In this document: positions 62,670-64,000 of the stretch, in pieces
Layout: each line of letters starts with the position of its first letter
Position numbering within the stretch: position 1 is the first letter of the stretch
Assembly (NCBI GenBank): GCA_036172665.1
Contig: JAYKNF010000033.1
Span: forward strand, 232,973 to 296,972
Reading direction: 5' to 3'
DNA: 64,000 nucleotides
DNA from: Prosopocoilus inquinatus
Taxonomy: Eukaryota; Arthropoda; Insecta; Coleoptera; Lucanidae
Translations under genes and position numbers: made by a program
Notes under the pieces: model-generated
Seen by the model: the letters and a program-made list of their open reading frames with translations, nothing else
Databases searched by the model: none
Told to the model about the DNA's origin: nothing

Positions 62670-64000
62670 TTACGTTTGGATGGACTCCAGTAACTCTGAT
62701 GTGAGATACAAAGTTTTTGGACGCAGCAGGAGCTGGAAATAGTTTTAAACGAAACAACACGCATTAGCGTTGTTCCTGTGATGTATCTAATCGATCCTTA
62801 CTCATCTATCATGTTATTTGACGTTTGGATGGACTCCAGGAACTCTGAAGTGAGATACGAAGTTCTCGGACGCAGCTGAAGCTGGAAATAGTTTTAAACG
62901 AATCAACACGTATTAGCGTTGTTCCTGTGCTGTATCTAATCGATCTTTACTTATCTATCATGTTATTTGTCGTTTGGATGGACTCCAGTAACTCTGATGT
63001 GAGATACGACGTTTTCGGACGCAGCAGAAGCTGGAAATAGTTTTAAACGAAACAACAAGCATTAGCGATGTTCCTGTGATGTATCTAATCGATCCTTACT
63101 CATCTATCACGTTATTTGTCGTTTCGATATACTCCAGTAACTCTGATGTGAGATACGAAGTTTTTGGACGCAGCAGGAGCTGGAAATAGTTTTAAACGAC
63201 ACAACACGTATTAGCGTTGTTCCTGTGATGTATCTAATCGATCCTTACTCATCTATCATGTTATTTGACGTTTGGATGGACTCCAGTAAGTCTGATGTGA
63301 GATACAAAGTTTTTGGACGCAGCAGGAGCTGGAAATAGTTTTAAACGAAACAACACGTATTAGCGTTGTTCCTGTGATGTATCTAATCGATCCTTACTCA
63401 TCTATCATGTTATTTGACGTTTGGATGGACTCCAGTAACTCTGATGTGAGATACAAAGTTCTCGGACGCAGCAGTAGCTGGAAATAGTTTTGAACGAAAC
63501 AACACGTATTAGCATTGTTCCTGTGATGTATCTAAGCGATCCTTACTTATCTAACATGTTATTTGACGTTTGGATGGACTCCAGTAAGTCTGATGTGAGA
63601 TACAAAGTTTTTGGACGCAGCAGGAGCTGGAAATAGTTTTAAACGAAACAACACGCATTAGCGTTGTTCCTGTGATGTACCTAATCGATCCTTACTCATC
63701 TATCATGTTATTTGACGTTTGGATGGACTCCAGTAACTCTGAAGTGAGATATGAAGTTCTCGGACGCAGCTGAAGCTGGAAATAGTTTTAAACGAAACAA
63801 CACGTATTAGTGTTGTTCCTGTGCTGTATCTAATCGATCTTTACTTATCTATCATGTTATTTGTCGTTTGGATGGACTCCAGTAACTCTGATGTGAGATA
63901 CGACGTTTTCGGACGCAGCAGAAGCTGGAAATAGTTTTAAACGAAACAACAAGCATTAGCGATGTTCCTGTGATGTATCTAATCGATCCTTACTCATCTA
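62670..64000. repeat. 4,023-bp-spaced repeat, right copy, cut by window end
   Basis: This is a copy of 58647-59977 that still matches when the window ends, so the true length of the duplicated segment is unknown. It shows that the array continues past 64000. Confidence 0.87.

Larger units (their letters stand above)
1..64000. repeat. 149-bp satellite DNA array, head to tail, filling the window
   Basis: The whole window is made of a monomer of about 149 bp repeated in one orientation. GAAATAG marks nearly every monomer start (101, 249, 398, 547 and so on to 63928). The span from 101 to 63928 is 63,827 bp. It equals 430 x 149, plus 20 monomers carrying one extra base, minus 17 monomers lacking one base, minus 3 x 81 bp, minus 3 bp. 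I therefore see no transposon, gene, inversion or unique spacer in 64 kb. Monomers differ at perhaps 20 to 25 recurrent positions, which gives each a type that can be followed between copies. This architecture is typical of eukaryotic centromeric or pericentromeric heterochromatin; the location is inference and the taxon is not identifiable. Both array ends lie outside the window. Confidence 0.98.

Noticed and set aside
1..64000. CRISPR array
   Set aside because: There are no short repeats separated by unrelated spacers. The entire 149-bp unit is conserved and adjacent units abut directly.
1..64000. Ribosomal DNA, tRNA or snRNA gene clusters
   Set aside because: The monomer has no rRNA-like conserved stretch, no cloverleaf with A and B boxes, and no Sm site or snRNA pattern that I could recognise.
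1..64000. Telomeric repeats or a replication origin
   Set aside because: No short G-rich repeat such as TTAGG or TTTAGGG runs occurs, and no distinct AT-rich or unique element stands out from the monomers.

Overview
The window is a single uninterrupted block of tandem satellite DNA. I see no protein-coding gene, RNA gene, transposon, CRISPR array or unique sequence. The unit is about 149 bp (about 39% GC by hand count of one consensus) and all monomers point the same way. Using the motif GAAATAG as the monomer start, the first is at 101 and the last at 63928. The distance between them (63,827 bp) is exactly explained by 430 monomers of 149 bp, plus 20 one-base-longer variants, minus 17 one-base-shorter variants, minus three copies of one 81-bp internal deletion, minus one 3-bp deletion. 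This leaves no room for net inserted foreign DNA.

Such an array means a eukaryotic chromosome, most likely centromeric or pericentromeric heterochromatin. The sequence does not identify the species. CpG is not depleted (6 per consensus monomer against about 5.6 expected), which weakly favours a lineage or locus with little germline CpG methylation, such as many insects.

The array is organised at several scales. Domain 1 (1 to about 20,330) is a higher-order repeat (HOR) of about 31 monomers, present as four full copies (31, 29, 31 and 34 monomers) and a partial fifth. Alternate copies resemble each other, so the real recent unit is a two-copy block of 8,943 bp (60 monomers); 1-8172 recurs at 8944-17115 almost unchanged. 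Domain 2 (about 20,330 to 37,338) is built from a 7-8 monomer cassette, a 2,600-bp tandem duplication that includes an 81-bp-deleted monomer, and a 4.9-kb block repeated about 7.07 kb downstream. Domain 3 (about 37,339 to 64,000) is a patchwork of younger duplications with spacings of 298, 1,637-1,639, 1,937, 3,278, 4,023, 5,215, 6,705, 6,854 and 11,473 bp, nearly all whole multiples of 149.

No genes work together here. The biology is array evolution by unequal exchange, segmental amplification and probably gene conversion. Short open frames occur because one frame of the monomer happens to be stop-free; I do not consider them genes. Coordinates of block edges were found by eye and may be off by a few tens of bases, up to one monomer.
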